Of a stretch of 22,390 nt of DNA, positions 1 through 7,827 are shown piece by piece. Location of the stretch: the NCBI GenBank assembly GCA_052273845.1, contig DAVZHM010000023.1, positions 1 to 22,390 of the forward strand, given 5' to 3'. Made by a program: the position numbers and the translations under genes. This DNA comes from Fimenecus sp052273845. GTDB taxonomy: Bacteria; Bacillota; Clostridia; Oscillospirales; Acutalibacteraceae. Position 1 is the stretch's first letter. The number at the start of each line of letters is the position of its first letter. The notes beneath the pieces were generated by a model. It was not told the origin of the DNA, made no database searches, and saw only the letters and a program-made list of their open reading frames with translations.

Positions 1-3
1 ATT

Positions 4-1353
4 GTGAAAGTGGCAGAAAACGGAAAAACCGAACAAGTCATCAAGGCAAAAACCGTGCGGCTTTATTTTTCTTCTTTGGAAAATACCGACCGCCTGATTG
101 ATGAAGAACACGCATTTTCGGTCAACCAATTGCTCGAAGCCATTCGTCAAAACACCTTCAAGGGCGAAAAAGGGGAGAAGGGCGACGCTTATCTCTTGAC
201 GGATGCAGACCGCACCGAAATAGCCGCGCAAATGAACGAAGCGTTTTACGGATTGCCGTTGGAAATGGATTACACGCTCTCAAAAACCACACCCCTCGGC
301 GGCGCACAGCAAACGGCTGCCGTCACTTCGCTGTCGATTTCGCCGACGGTGTATACGCCGGACGGCATTTCCGACCTGAAGGTCACGCTCGGCAACAACG
401 AAATCGAATGGCTTTTGGTTCCCGAAAACTATGCGGTATTTCCGCCTGCGGAAAGCAACTACACCAATTTGCCGATTGCGTTAAAACCGAATACGGCTTA
501 TGTGCTTTCTAAACTTTCCGATGAAATGGCAAAATCTTATTATTCTGCCGTGGTGGTTGGCGGCGTTTCGTATTATTTTTGTCACCGAACTGCCGCCGGC
601 AACAACCGAAAATACATTGCTTTTACCACAGGCAACGATGGCTTGGTCACCTTGCGTTCCACCTATGTATACAGTTCTCAACCGTTTTACAGCGAGGTAT
701 TGCAAGCAGGGTGGCAGGGGTTGACCCTCACAGAACTTCAAAACAGCGTAACTTTGCAACAGCATTTTGACACGCCTTTGTACGGCGTATCAGAAGCGTA
801 TGCCGACGCATTTGATTTTGTCAGCGGTGTGCTTTCCCGCCGCACGGCGAAAACGGCTTTGACTGCCGAATGTCTGTCCGCCGAAACGCCCCTCACCCTT
901 ACGGGCGGCAGCAAAACGGCGTATCGGTATGTGTTTTCTTTGCCCGCCGAAAGCATTCCGCGCATTTGCGGTGCGGCAAACGGATTGTGCGCATCGTTTC
1001 CCACAATGTCTTATGATGTAACGAATGATGCGGCGTACAAACGGTATGTTGCGGATACCGCGCAAACAACCGGGATTTATTTCGGCATAGCGGACGGTAC
1101 GGTTTGTGTTTTGAGCACGGTTGCCCCTGCGGATTTTACGGCGCAACTTGCGCAAACGCCGATTGAAATTGTGTATGCCACCGCCGAGCGCACAGAAACA
1201 TTTTCACCTGTATCTGTCACCTTGCCCGCCGTGCCCGTGAAAGCGTATATTTCCCCTGAAACGGTCAGCGCGCATCTTTTGTGCAAGGCGAATATTTCCA
1301 ATGCAATGAACAATTTGCAGTCAAGACTTACCGCGTTAGAGAATAGAATATAA
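4..1353 (+). CDS. Phage tail/baseplate-type structural protein, possibly 5' partial
   Basis: 449 residues from a GTG at position 4. The frame is open to the left edge and no ribosome binding site can be seen in three bases, so the true start may lie outside the window. Residues 54-61 hold a short collagen-like Gly-X-Y run (GEKGEKGD) followed by a 'LLTDADRTEIA' segment. That combination is common near the N-terminal part of siphophage baseplate or tail-fibre proteins. The rest is rich in Thr, Ala and beta-prone stretches and has no motif I can name. The last 25 residues look like a short coiled coil (LQSRLTALENRI). It lies just before lysozyme and holin genes, the usual place of the last tail genes in Firmicutes siphophages. 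Function as a virion host-contact or baseplate component is inferred from context; no receptor-binding domain can be assigned by eye. Confidence 0.6.
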   Translation: MKVAENGKTEQVIKAKTVRLYFSSLENTDRLIDEEHAFSVNQLLEAIRQNTFKGEKGEKGDAYLLTDADRTEIAAQMNEAFYGLPLEMDYTLSKTTPLGGAQQTAAVTSLSISPTVYTPDGISDLKVTLGNNEIEWLLVPENYAVFPPAESNYTNLPIALKPNTAYVLSKLSDEMAKSYYSAVVVGGVSYYFCHRTAAGNNRKYIAFTTGNDGLVTLRSTYVYSSQPFYSEVLQAGWQGLTLTELQNSVTLQQHFDTPLYGVSEAYADAFDFVSGVLSRRTAKTALTAECLSAETPLTLTGGSKTAYRYVFSLPAESIPRICGAANGLCASFPTMSYDVTNDAAYKRYVADTAQTTGIYFGIADGTVCVLSTVAPADFTAQLAQTPIEIVYATAERTETFSPVSVTLPAVPVKAYISPETVSAHLLCKANISNAMNNLQSRLTALENRI

Positions 1354-1367
1354 CAGGAGGAATATTT

Positions 1368-2249
1368 ATGGAAAAACAGTTTTACGGTATTGATGTGTCT
1401 AAATGGCAAGGCAATATAGATTGGCAAAAAGTGAAAGCGTCCGGCGTGCAGTTCGCCATGCTGCGCGCAGGATATGGGCGTTTTGCGGGACAGGCGGACG
1501 AAACCTTCGAGAAAAATTATCAGGCGGCTTCTTCGGCGGGCATTTCGGTCGGCGCGTATCATTACAGCTACGCAAAAACCGTGGAGCAGGCGAAAGCGGA
1601 AGCGGTGTATTGCCTGTCGCTTATCAAAGGGAAAACCTTTGCATTCCCGATTTGTTACGATGTGGAGGACGATGTCCAAAAGGATTTGACGAAGGATGAA
1701 CTCTCCGATATTATCACCGCGTTTTGCGAAACCTTGGAAAACGCCGGGTATTATGTCAGCGTGTATATGAATCTGCATTGGTTGAATACCAAAGTGCGTG
1801 AGGATATTTTCGAGAAATACGATATTTGGCTTGCGCATTGGACGCAAAAAACAACCTTTGCACGCGATTACGGGTTATGGCAGTATTCATCCAACGGCAC
1901 AGTAGACGGGATTACTGGTCGGGTAGATTTGGATTATGCCTACAAAAACTATCCGGCAATTATGGCGGCAAACGGTTTGAATGGCTATAAAAAGCCGTCT
2001 GCCCCTGCCGCGCCGAGCACGCCTGCCGCAGGTTTCCCTGCAAAAATGATGGTGACGCTTCAAAATACACCGCTGTATGTTTCGGCAACGGCAAAAACTC
2101 CCGCCGCACGAAAATCAGGCACATTTTATATTTACGACGGCAAGGAGATAAACGGCAGATACCGCATCACCTCGTCTCCCGAACGCGCAGGGAAAACCCC
2201 CGTGGGCGAAAATGTCACAGGCTATGTCGATAAGACCGACTTGAGGTGA
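1368..2249 (+). CDS. GH25 lysozyme (phage endolysin) with C-terminal SH3-like domain
   Basis: 293 residues; ATG preceded by AGGAGG at 1355-1360. The N-terminal ~200 residues match glycoside hydrolase family 25 N-acetylmuramidases, which cut the MurNAc-GlcNAc bond of peptidoglycan. It opens with GIDVSKWQG (D9), has RAGYG at 33-37, GAYHYSY at 62-68, and the catalytic DxE pair D98/E100 in a YDVEDD context. W149-type aromatic strands and a late LWQYSS motif also fit the GH25 barrel. A Pro/Ala/Ser linker (about 212-225) leads to a C-terminal ~65-residue domain that resembles a bacterial SH3 wall-binding module. There is no signal peptide, so release depends on the holin encoded two genes downstream. 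The TGA overlaps the following gene region. All expected catalytic residues are present, so it is probably active. Confidence 0.93.
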   Translation: MEKQFYGIDVSKWQGNIDWQKVKASGVQFAMLRAGYGRFAGQADETFEKNYQAASSAGISVGAYHYSYAKTVEQAKAEAVYCLSLIKGKTFAFPICYDVEDDVQKDLTKDELSDIITAFCETLENAGYYVSVYMNLHWLNTKVREDIFEKYDIWLAHWTQKTTFARDYGLWQYSSNGTVDGITGRVDLDYAYKNYPAIMAANGLNGYKKPSAPAAPSTPAAGFPAKMMVTLQNTPLYVSATAKTPAARKSGTFYIYDGKEINGRYRITSSPERAGKTPVGENVTGYVDKTDLR

Positions 2250-2254
2250 CAACG

Positions 2255-2530
2255 GTGCCCGAAAAGGATTTGTACGAACACAGAATTGCCACGCTTGAAT
2301 CGGATGTCAAACATCTGTACTCCAAGGTGAACGGCTTTGCTGTGGCAAGTGCCGAAATGAACACGAAACTTGACAGTATGCTTGTCACCTTGGGGGAACT
2401 CAAAGAAAGTATAAAATCCGTCAGCGAACGACCCACAAGGTTTTGGGATAAATTGATTTTTGCTCTGCTTTCCGCGCTTGGCACGGGGTTGGGTACGGCG
2501 CTTTTGCTGACAATGACCAAAGGAGGCTAA
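2255..2530 (+). CDS. XhlA-like small coiled-coil membrane protein of the lysis cassette
   Basis: 91 residues from GTG 2255, chosen because GAGGT at 2243-2247 sits seven bases upstream. A GTG at 2246 in the same frame (94 residues) overlaps the lysozyme stop and has no ribosome binding site. The first ~60 residues form a heptad-like hydrophilic coiled coil (TLESDVKHLYSKV, then KLDSMLVTLGELKESI). A single hydrophobic segment follows near the C terminus (about 67-87), ending in Lys-Gly-Gly. This layout matches the XhlA (haemolysin XhlA) family, which in the Bacillus PBSX prophage works with a holin and amidase in host lysis. Position between lysozyme and holin supports that role. The assignment rests on architecture and neighbours rather than a diagnostic motif. 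Confidence 0.65.
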   Translation: MPEKDLYEHRIATLESDVKHLYSKVNGFAVASAEMNTKLDSMLVTLGELKESIKSVSERPTRFWDKLIFALLSALGTGLGTALLLTMTKGG

Positions 2531-2531
2531 T

Positions 2532-2783
2532 ATGGAGTTTTTGCAGTATATCACCGAAAAAATGTTAATTTTGATTCCGGTGCTGAACATCATCGGTATG
2601 CTCTTAAAACGGGTGGAAAAAATCCCCGATAAATATATCCCGTTAATTCTGCTTATGTTCGGCGAACTCGGCGCGATTGCGCTGACGGGACTGTCCGTGG
2701 ATTCGGTTATACAGGGCGTGTTGATTACCGGCGTTGCCGTTTACGGCAATCAGGTGGTCAAACAGTTGCAAAAAGACGCATAA
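2532..2783 (+). CDS. Phage holin (Hol44/Phage_holin_5_2-like)
   Basis: 83 residues, ATG with AAAGGAGG just upstream at about 2519-2526. Hydrophobic stretches at about residues 8-26, 38-54 and 58-72 fit a small holin with two or three membrane segments. A KRVEKIPDKYIPL linker follows the first helix and the C terminus is charged (KQLQKDA). Length, the PxxYIPL motif and a Gly-rich final helix resemble the Hol44-type clostridial phage holins. Holins oligomerise in the cytoplasmic membrane to let the endolysin reach the wall. It is the last phage gene and is followed by a strong terminator. The family name is recognised by eye; the holin role is well supported by size and context. Confidence 0.78.
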   Translation: MEFLQYITEKMLILIPVLNIIGMLLKRVEKIPDKYIPLILLMFGELGAIALTGLSVDSVIQGVLITGVAVYGNQVVKQLQKDA

Positions 2784-2794
2784 AAACACCTTGA

Positions 2795-2834
2795 AAAAGG
2801 CGGTTGAACGGAGCGCGTTCAATCGCCTTTTCTT
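2795..2834 (+). terminator. Intrinsic terminator after the phage lysis cassette
   Basis: A hairpin of about 16 base pairs, with arms at 2795-2810 and 2816-2831, one G-T wobble and a five-base loop (GAGCG). It is preceded by an A-run and followed by TCTTTGT. The A/T flanks mean it could act on both strands. It separates the phage genes from the polysaccharide operon. Confidence 0.88.
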
Positions 2835-2891
2835 TGTGCAAACTACCTAAAAAATACCTACTCTGTTTTGCGAAAGAAGCCGCTGTTTTTG

Positions 2892-2920
2892 TTGACTTTT
2901 CTCTATGGAAAATGTATACT
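2892..2920 (+). promoter_or_regulatory. Sigma-A type promoter of the polysaccharide operon
   Basis: TTGACT at 2892-2897 and TATACT at 2915-2920, separated by exactly 17 bases, close to the vegetative consensus. A second TATAAT at 2922-2927 is present but is 24 bases from the -35 box. Transcription would start near 2927, leaving a leader of about 33 bases before the first gene. I see no riboswitch, ops/JUMPstart element or operator in the leader. It is the only convincing promoter in the window. Confidence 0.8.
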
Positions 2921-2959
2921 TTATAATGTATATGTATCGCAACGAAAGGGGAAAAATCT

Positions 2960-3607
2960 TTGTATAGTTACATAAAACGATTTTTGGATATTTTTGTCGC
3001 CGCGATTGCGCTGATGGTGCTTTCTCCCTTGTTGCTGATTTTAGCGGTGCTTGTGCGGGCAACTTCAAAAGGTCCTGCAATTTTCAAGCAAAAACGCATC
3101 GGCAAGGACGGTAAGGTCTTTGAAATTTATAAGTTTCGTTCCATGTGCGTCGGCGCAGAAAGTCGGGGTAGCGGCGTCTATTCCGGCAAGGGCGATGCCA
3201 GAGTCACGAAAATCGGAAAAATTCTGCGTGCTACAAGTTTGGATGAGCTGCCGCAGTTTTTAAATATTTTAAAGGGCGATATGAGTTTTGTCGGACCCCG
3301 TCCGCCGCTGACCTACCACCCGTGGGACTATTCGGAATACACGCCCGAACAGCTTCGGATGTTTGAAGTGCGCCCCGGTATAACGGGTTGGGCGCAGGTC
3401 AATGGGCGTAAAGATGTGGAATGGCACCGCCGCATCGAACTGAATGTGTGGTATGTGGACCATATGTCTTTGGGGTTGGACATCAAAATTATGTTTTTAA
3501 CGGTTTTTAAGGTGCTTAAAAACGCCGACAACGAAAATACGGGCGCAACCGTGCAAAAAGGGAACGCACAAACGCCTGTCGCAGAAGAAAGCGAAGCGGT
3601 GAAATGA
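2960..3607 (+). CDS. Initiating undecaprenyl-phosphate sugar phosphotransferase (monotopic PGT, WcaJ/PglC family)
   Basis: 215 residues from TTG 2960, supported by AAAGGGG at 2945-2951. It belongs to the bacterial sugar transferase family, which moves a sugar-1-phosphate from a UDP-sugar to undecaprenyl phosphate as the first step of repeat-unit assembly. One N-terminal re-entrant hydrophobic helix (about 8-33) is followed by KFRSM (58-62), the catalytic Asp-Glu dyad D95-E96 in a TSLDELPQ context, GDMSFVGPRP (106-115) and PGITGWAQVNGR further on. The length is that of the short PglC-like form without the extra transmembrane domain. The last ~28 residues are a polar tail (Asn, Thr, Glu, Gln rich) not needed by the family core. 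It is promoter-proximal and overlaps the next gene by four bases (ATGA). Which HexNAc or hexose it loads cannot be read from sequence. Confidence 0.93.
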   Translation: MYSYIKRFLDIFVAAIALMVLSPLLLILAVLVRATSKGPAIFKQKRIGKDGKVFEIYKFRSMCVGAESRGSGVYSGKGDARVTKIGKILRATSLDELPQFLNILKGDMSFVGPRPPLTYHPWDYSEYTPEQLRMFEVRPGITGWAQVNGRKDVEWHRRIELNVWYVDHMSLGLDIKIMFLTVFKVLKNADNENTGATVQKGNAQTPVAEESEAVK

Positions 3608-4452
3608 TGGCGCTGAAACTGATGTATTTAACCAACAATCCGACGGTGGCGCAAATCGCCGAAACCGCTTCGGTAGACCGCATATTTCTGGATTTGGAAC
3701 TGCGCGGTAAGGTGGAACGCCAAGGGCATCTTGACACCGTGATTTCTTACAACAGTTTTGACGATGTGCGTCCGTTGAAAGATGCATTACACACCGCGGA
3801 ACTTTTGGTGCGCGTCAATTCGTTGTATGACGGCTCGAAATCGGAAATCGACCGCGTTATAAAAGACGGTGCCGACATTGTGATGTTGCCGTTTTTTAAA
3901 TCCGCGGCAGCGGTGGAAACCTTTCTCCGATATGTGGGTGGCAGAGCAAAAACCTGTCTTTTGTGCGAAACACCCGAAGCGGTTGATTGTATGGACGAAA
4001 TTCTCGCCCTTCCGGGCATTGATGAAATCCACATTGGCTTAAATGATTTGCACCTCGGCTACAAAATGACCTTTATGTTTCAACTGGTTGCCGACGGCAC
4101 GGTACAGAGCCTTTGCGAGAAATTTCGCGAAAAAGGGATTGCCTACGGCTTTGGCGGGGTGGGCAGACTCGGCGGCGATGTGCCGTTGCCGGCGGAAAAC
4201 ATTGTGGACGAGCATTATCGACTCGGTTCGCAAATGGTGATTTTGTCCCGTGCATTTTGCGACACTTCCAAAACCATCGATTTGGAGGACGTTCGGGAGA
4301 CATTCCGAAGCGGCACGGCGGCGTTTCGCGCATATGAAGCGATTGCCGCACAAAAGAGCGCGGCGGAATTGCAGGTAAGCCATACCGACACGCAAAAGCG
4401 TGTGCAAAATATTGTCGAAACGATTCAGAAAAAACGCGCACTCGCGCAGTAA
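3604..4452 (+). CDS. HpcH/HpaI-type aldolase (citrate lyase-like) in polysaccharide operon
   Basis: 282 residues, ATG in a four-base overlap with the previous stop. The fold resembles the HpcH/HpaI and CitE pyruvate-dependent aldolases, metal enzymes that join or split 2-keto-acids and aldehydes (or acyl-CoA units). Candidate active-site residues are D30/E32 in FLDLEL, R70 in VRVNS, a metal-ligand Glu at 122 (CETPEA) and Asp at 148 (GLNDLHLG), plus H42 in a RQGHLDT motif. The C-terminal ~40 residues are charged and helical, beyond the usual barrel. It is followed 22 bases later by a D-2-hydroxyacid dehydrogenase, so the two may make one hydroxy-acid product used on the polysaccharide. That pathway link is inference; the substrate is unknown. 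An alternative start is the very next ATG (3607). Confidence 0.8.
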   Translation: MMALKLMYLTNNPTVAQIAETASVDRIFLDLELRGKVERQGHLDTVISYNSFDDVRPLKDALHTAELLVRVNSLYDGSKSEIDRVIKDGADIVMLPFFKSAAAVETFLRYVGGRAKTCLLCETPEAVDCMDEILALPGIDEIHIGLNDLHLGYKMTFMFQLVADGTVQSLCEKFREKGIAYGFGGVGRLGGDVPLPAENIVDEHYRLGSQMVILSRAFCDTSKTIDLEDVRETFRSGTAAFRAYEAIAAQKSAAELQVSHTDTQKRVQNIVETIQKKRALAQ

Positions 4453-4474
4453 CCCATGCGAAAGGACTTCCGAA

Positions 4475-5395
4475 ATGAAACTTCTGTTGACCGGCGCTTT
4501 CCGATATACCGATGCGCAACTCTCCGCACTGCGTGCGTTGGGGGCGGATTTGGTGTTTCAAGCGGACGAGCGCGGCGAACGGGAAACGGATTTCGACACG
4601 GTGGAAGCGGTGGTTTGCAACGGCTTGTTTTTGACACATCCGCCCGAAAACTTCCCCGCCCTTCGTTTTGTGCAGGCAACAAGCGCGGGATTGGATCGCT
4701 TGCCGCTGAATTACATAAAAGAACACAACATAGAACTGCACAACGCCCGTGGCGTTTACAGCGTGCCGATGGCAGAATGGGCGATTGGTGCGGTTTTGTC
4801 TTTGTATAAGCACACAAACCGCTTTTGTGTAAATCAGAAAAATCACCTTTGGGAAAAGGATAGAACGGTGCGTGAACTCGCGGGGGATACCGTGTGTATC
4901 GTCGGTTGCGGAAGCGTCGGTACGGAATGTGCAAAACGCTTTCAGGCGTTCGGCGCCAAAGTCATTGCGGCGGATATTGTAAATCCGCAAAGCGTGTTTT
5001 ACGACGAATATATTTCGATGGACAACCTCGAACAAGCGGTTTCGCAAGCCGATGTTGTGGTGCTCACCTTACCGCTGACGGACAGCACGAGCGGACTTTT
5101 TGACGCCGAATTATTGGCAGCCTTTAAAAAGGGCACAATTCTTGTCAATATTGCGCGCGGCGCAGTTGTAAAGGAAAAAGACTTAACAACCGCGCTTGTT
5201 AACGGCACTTTGGGCGGCGCGGTGTTAGATGTGTTTGAAAAAGAGCCATTGCCTGAAAACAGCCCGCTGTGGGATATGGAGCATGTTCTTATCACACCGC
5301 ATAATTCCTTTGTATCTCCGAAGAACAATGAAAGGTTGTTCCGTTTGATTTATAACAATTTTAAAACTTTTACGGAGAAGGGAGAAAATTTATGA
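4475..5395 (+). CDS. D-isomer specific 2-hydroxyacid dehydrogenase
   Basis: 306 residues from ATG 4475, eight bases after AAAGGA (4461-4466). The frame is open upstream to 4400, but that region overlaps the aldolase and has no binding site. The NAD-binding Rossmann motif is GCGSVG (144-149), with D167 at the end of the second strand. The family catalytic triad is complete: R228 (NIARGA), E257 (FEKEPLP) and H276 (TPHNSF). These enzymes reduce 2-keto-acids to D-2-hydroxyacids with NAD(P)H in the cytoplasm. The N-terminal substrate domain is somewhat short (about 100 residues). Placed directly after a pyruvate-type aldolase, it may reduce the aldolase product to a 2-hydroxy acid (inference). The stop overlaps the next ATG by four bases. 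Without substrate data it could also be a glycerate- or lactate-type enzyme. Confidence 0.88.
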   Translation: MKLLLTGAFRYTDAQLSALRALGADLVFQADERGERETDFDTVEAVVCNGLFLTHPPENFPALRFVQATSAGLDRLPLNYIKEHNIELHNARGVYSVPMAEWAIGAVLSLYKHTNRFCVNQKNHLWEKDRTVRELAGDTVCIVGCGSVGTECAKRFQAFGAKVIAADIVNPQSVFYDEYISMDNLEQAVSQADVVVLTLPLTDSTSGLFDAELLAAFKKGTILVNIARGAVVKEKDLTTALVNGTLGGAVLDVFEKEPLPENSPLWDMEHVLITPHNSFVSPKNNERLFRLIYNNFKTFTEKGENL

Positions 5396-6519
5396 AATTC
5401 ATACTGATTTCTCCGAAAAATCGAACCGCCTATAATTTTCGGGGCGATTTGGTCAAAAAAATCATTGCAAGCGGCTACGAGGTCATCGTCACAGGACCCA
5501 ATCGGGACAATGTGGAGAAAATCGAAGCATTGGGCGCAAAATTCGTAGAGATTCCGATGAACAAAAACGGTGTCAATCCCGTAAAAGATTTGGAATATCA
5601 AAAAGCGCTTTGCGATCTTTTCAAAAAGGAAAAACCCGATGCGGTGCTCGGCTACACCTCAAAACCCGTGATTTACGGCTCCATCGCCGCAAAAAAAGCG
5701 GGCGTGCCGCACATTGCCGCTATGGTGACGGGCGCGGGGTATGCTTTCACCGCCCAAACCAAAAAGGCGAAAATCATTAAGGCGATTATGTCTGTGCTTT
5801 ACAAACGCGCGTTTCGCTGCGCCGATGTTGTGATTTTCCAAAACACCGATGACAAAGCGCAGTTCGTCAACGAACACCTTGTAAACCCCGAAAAATGCAA
5901 AATCGTCAACGGCTCGGGCGTGAATACCGAAAAATTCGCCGTTGCACCGTACCCCGAACAAACAACATTCTTTATGCTGTCCCGGGTTATGTGCTCCAAG
6001 GGCATTCGGGAATATTTGAAAGCGTGTGAAATCGTGAAAAAACAGCATCCCGAAGTGCGCTGTATGCTGTTGGGTGCTTGTGAGGGGATTCAGGATTCCC
6101 TGTCCGAAGCGGATTTGAAAGATTACATAGACCGCGGCATCATTGAGCATTTCGGCGAAACGGATACCGTTGCCGATTATTACAAACAGTGTTCGGTCTA
6201 TGTGTTGCCCTCGTACCGTGAGGGTACGCCGCGAACGGTGCTCGAAGCGATGTCTATGGGGCGCGCGGTGATTACCACGGACGCACCCGGTTGCAAAGAA
6301 ACCGTAAAGAACGGCGAAACGGGATTCTTGGTGCCCGTCAAAAACGCCGAAGCGGTAGCCGAAAAGATGCTTGCGTTTATTGAAAATCCCGCGTGGATTT
6401 CCGAAATGGGGCAGAAAAGCGCCGCCTATTGTCGGCAGAAATTCGATGTCAACAAAGTCAATGCAGATATGTGTCAATATCTTGATATAAAGGGAGAGAA
6501 AGAAAATGTCCTTGTATGA
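5392..6519 (+). CDS. Family 4 glycosyltransferase
   Basis: 375 residues, ATG overlapping the upstream TGA, with GAAGGGAG just before it. It is a two-domain GT-B enzyme. The N-terminal domain has a Gly-rich TGAGYAF segment (113-119); the C-terminal domain has SRVMCSKGIREYL (197-209) and the E-x7-E donor-binding motif E277/E285 in YREGTPRTVLEAMSMG. This is the PglA/CapM-like subgroup of retaining GT4 enzymes, which transfer UDP-HexNAc-type donors to lipid-linked acceptors at the inner face of the membrane. The start of the next gene lies inside its last 14 bases. Being early in the operon, it may add the second sugar (inference). Donor and acceptor cannot be decided from sequence. Confidence 0.92.
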   Translation: MKFILISPKNRTAYNFRGDLVKKIIASGYEVIVTGPNRDNVEKIEALGAKFVEIPMNKNGVNPVKDLEYQKALCDLFKKEKPDAVLGYTSKPVIYGSIAAKKAGVPHIAAMVTGAGYAFTAQTKKAKIIKAIMSVLYKRAFRCADVVIFQNTDDKAQFVNEHLVNPEKCKIVNGSGVNTEKFAVAPYPEQTTFFMLSRVMCSKGIREYLKACEIVKKQHPEVRCMLLGACEGIQDSLSEADLKDYIDRGIIEHFGETDTVADYYKQCSVYVLPSYREGTPRTVLEAMSMGRAVITTDAPGCKETVKNGETGFLVPVKNAEAVAEKMLAFIENPAWISEMGQKSAAYCRQKFDVNKVNADMCQYLDIKGEKENVLV

Positions 6520-7825
6520 AAAAATCGTAAAGGGGGAGGAGAAAATCTCGTTGGTCGGTCTTGGCTACGTGGGTATGCCCATTGCGGTTGCTTTTTCCAA
6601 AAAGGTAAATGTGGTCGGCTTTGACTTAAACCAAAAGAAAATTGAACTTTACAAAAACGGCATTGATCCCACCAATGAGGTTGGCAACGATGCAATTCGG
6701 GATTGCACGGTGGATTTTACCGCCGATGAAACCAAACTCAAAGAAGCAAAGTTCCACATTGTAGCCGTGCCCACCCCCGTAAATGATGACCATACGCCCG
6801 ATTTAACCCCCGTTGAGGGCGCGTCGACCATCGTCGGCAGAAACCTTACGAAAGGCTCAATCGTTGTTTATGAAAGCACGGTTTATCCCGGTGTGACGGA
6901 AGATATTTGCGTTCCGATTCTTGAAAAGGAATCCGGTCTTACCTGCGGCGTGGATTTCAAAGTCGGGTACAGCCCCGAACGCATCAATCCCGGCGACAAA
7001 GTCCACAGACTCGAAACCATCGTAAAAATCGTCAGCGGTATGGACGAAGAAACTTTGGAAGAAGTCGCAAATGTCTATGAATTGGTTGTCGAGGCGGGTG
7101 TACACCGCGCCGAGAGCATCAAGGTTGCGGAAGCGGCAAAGGTGATTGAAAACAGCCAACGCGACATCAACATTGCCTTTATGAACGAATTGTCCATTAT
7201 CTTCAACAAAATGGGTATTGATACGCAGTCCGTGTTAAAAGCGGCGGGTACCAAGTGGAATTTCTTAAAATTCTATCCCGGTCTTGTCGGCGGGCATTGC
7301 ATCGGCGTGGACCCGTATTATCTTACCTATAAAGCAGAGGAAATGGGCTATCACAGCCAAATTATTTTGTCGGGCAGACGCATCAATGACGATATGGGGA
7401 AATACGTTGCCGAAAGCGTTGTGAAAAACCTGATTAAAGCAGATGTTTCCATCAAAAATGCCAAAGTCGCCATTCTCGGCTTTACCTTTAAGGAAAACTG
7501 CCCCGATACGAGAAACACGAAAATCATTGATATTTACAATGAACTGAAAGAATACGGCATTACCGCCACGATTGCAGACCCCGCCGCCGATGCGGACGAG
7601 GCGAAACGGCTTTACGGGATTGAATTTGTCGATGTTCAGACCGTGAAAGATTGCGACGCCGTAATTTTGGCAGTTGCGCACGAACAGTTTAAAGCGCTTA
7701 CCGCTGCCGATTTCGACAAGATGTTCAAAGCGGGCAGCAACGGCAAAAAAGTGCTTGCGGACATCAAAGGACTGCTCGACCGCAAAGCGTACGAAGCGGC
7801 AGGCTATAATTATTGGAGGCTGTAA
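6506..7825 (+). CDS. wbpO: UDP-N-acetylhexosamine 6-dehydrogenase (WbpO/TviB/CapL family)
   Basis: 439 residues, ATG with AGGGAGAG about eight bases upstream; overlaps the preceding gene by 14 bases. It performs the two-step NAD-dependent oxidation of a UDP-sugar C6 alcohol to the uronic acid. Visible signatures: GLGYVGMP (18-25), VPTPV (88-92), SPERINPGD (156-164), the AEAAKVIENSQRDINIA segment with K212, and GGHCIGVDPYY (262-272) carrying the catalytic C265. The motif set and length resemble TviB, CapL and WbpO (UDP-GlcNAc or UDP-GalNAc dehydrogenases) rather than UDP-glucose dehydrogenases. A WbpP-type 4-epimerase lies downstream, so the likely product is UDP-N-acetyl-galactosaminuronic acid, as in P. 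aeruginosa O6 and Vi antigen. UDP-ManNAcA is less likely because no WecB-type 2-epimerase is in the window. Confidence 0.92.
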   Translation: MSLYEKIVKGEEKISLVGLGYVGMPIAVAFSKKVNVVGFDLNQKKIELYKNGIDPTNEVGNDAIRDCTVDFTADETKLKEAKFHIVAVPTPVNDDHTPDLTPVEGASTIVGRNLTKGSIVVYESTVYPGVTEDICVPILEKESGLTCGVDFKVGYSPERINPGDKVHRLETIVKIVSGMDEETLEEVANVYELVVEAGVHRAESIKVAEAAKVIENSQRDINIAFMNELSIIFNKMGIDTQSVLKAAGTKWNFLKFYPGLVGGHCIGVDPYYLTYKAEEMGYHSQIILSGRRINDDMGKYVAESVVKNLIKADVSIKNAKVAILGFTFKENCPDTRNTKIIDIYNELKEYGITATIADPAADADEAKRLYGIEFVDVQTVKDCDAVILAVAHEQFKALTAADFDKMFKAGSNGKKVLADIKGLLDRKAYEAAGYNYWRL

Positions 7826-7827
7826 GT

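Noticed and set aside
2922..2927. Second TATAAT hexamer just downstream of the chosen -10 box
   Set aside because: It lies 24 bases from the TTGACT, outside normal spacing. It is probably incidental A/T sequence, although an extended start region cannot be excluded.
4073..5047. Long antisense open frame (324 codons, - strand) opposite the aldolase and dehydrogenase
   Set aside because: It lies wholly opposite two well-supported genes, has no ribosome binding site or recognisable domain, and comes from a codon bias that leaves the reverse strand free of stops.
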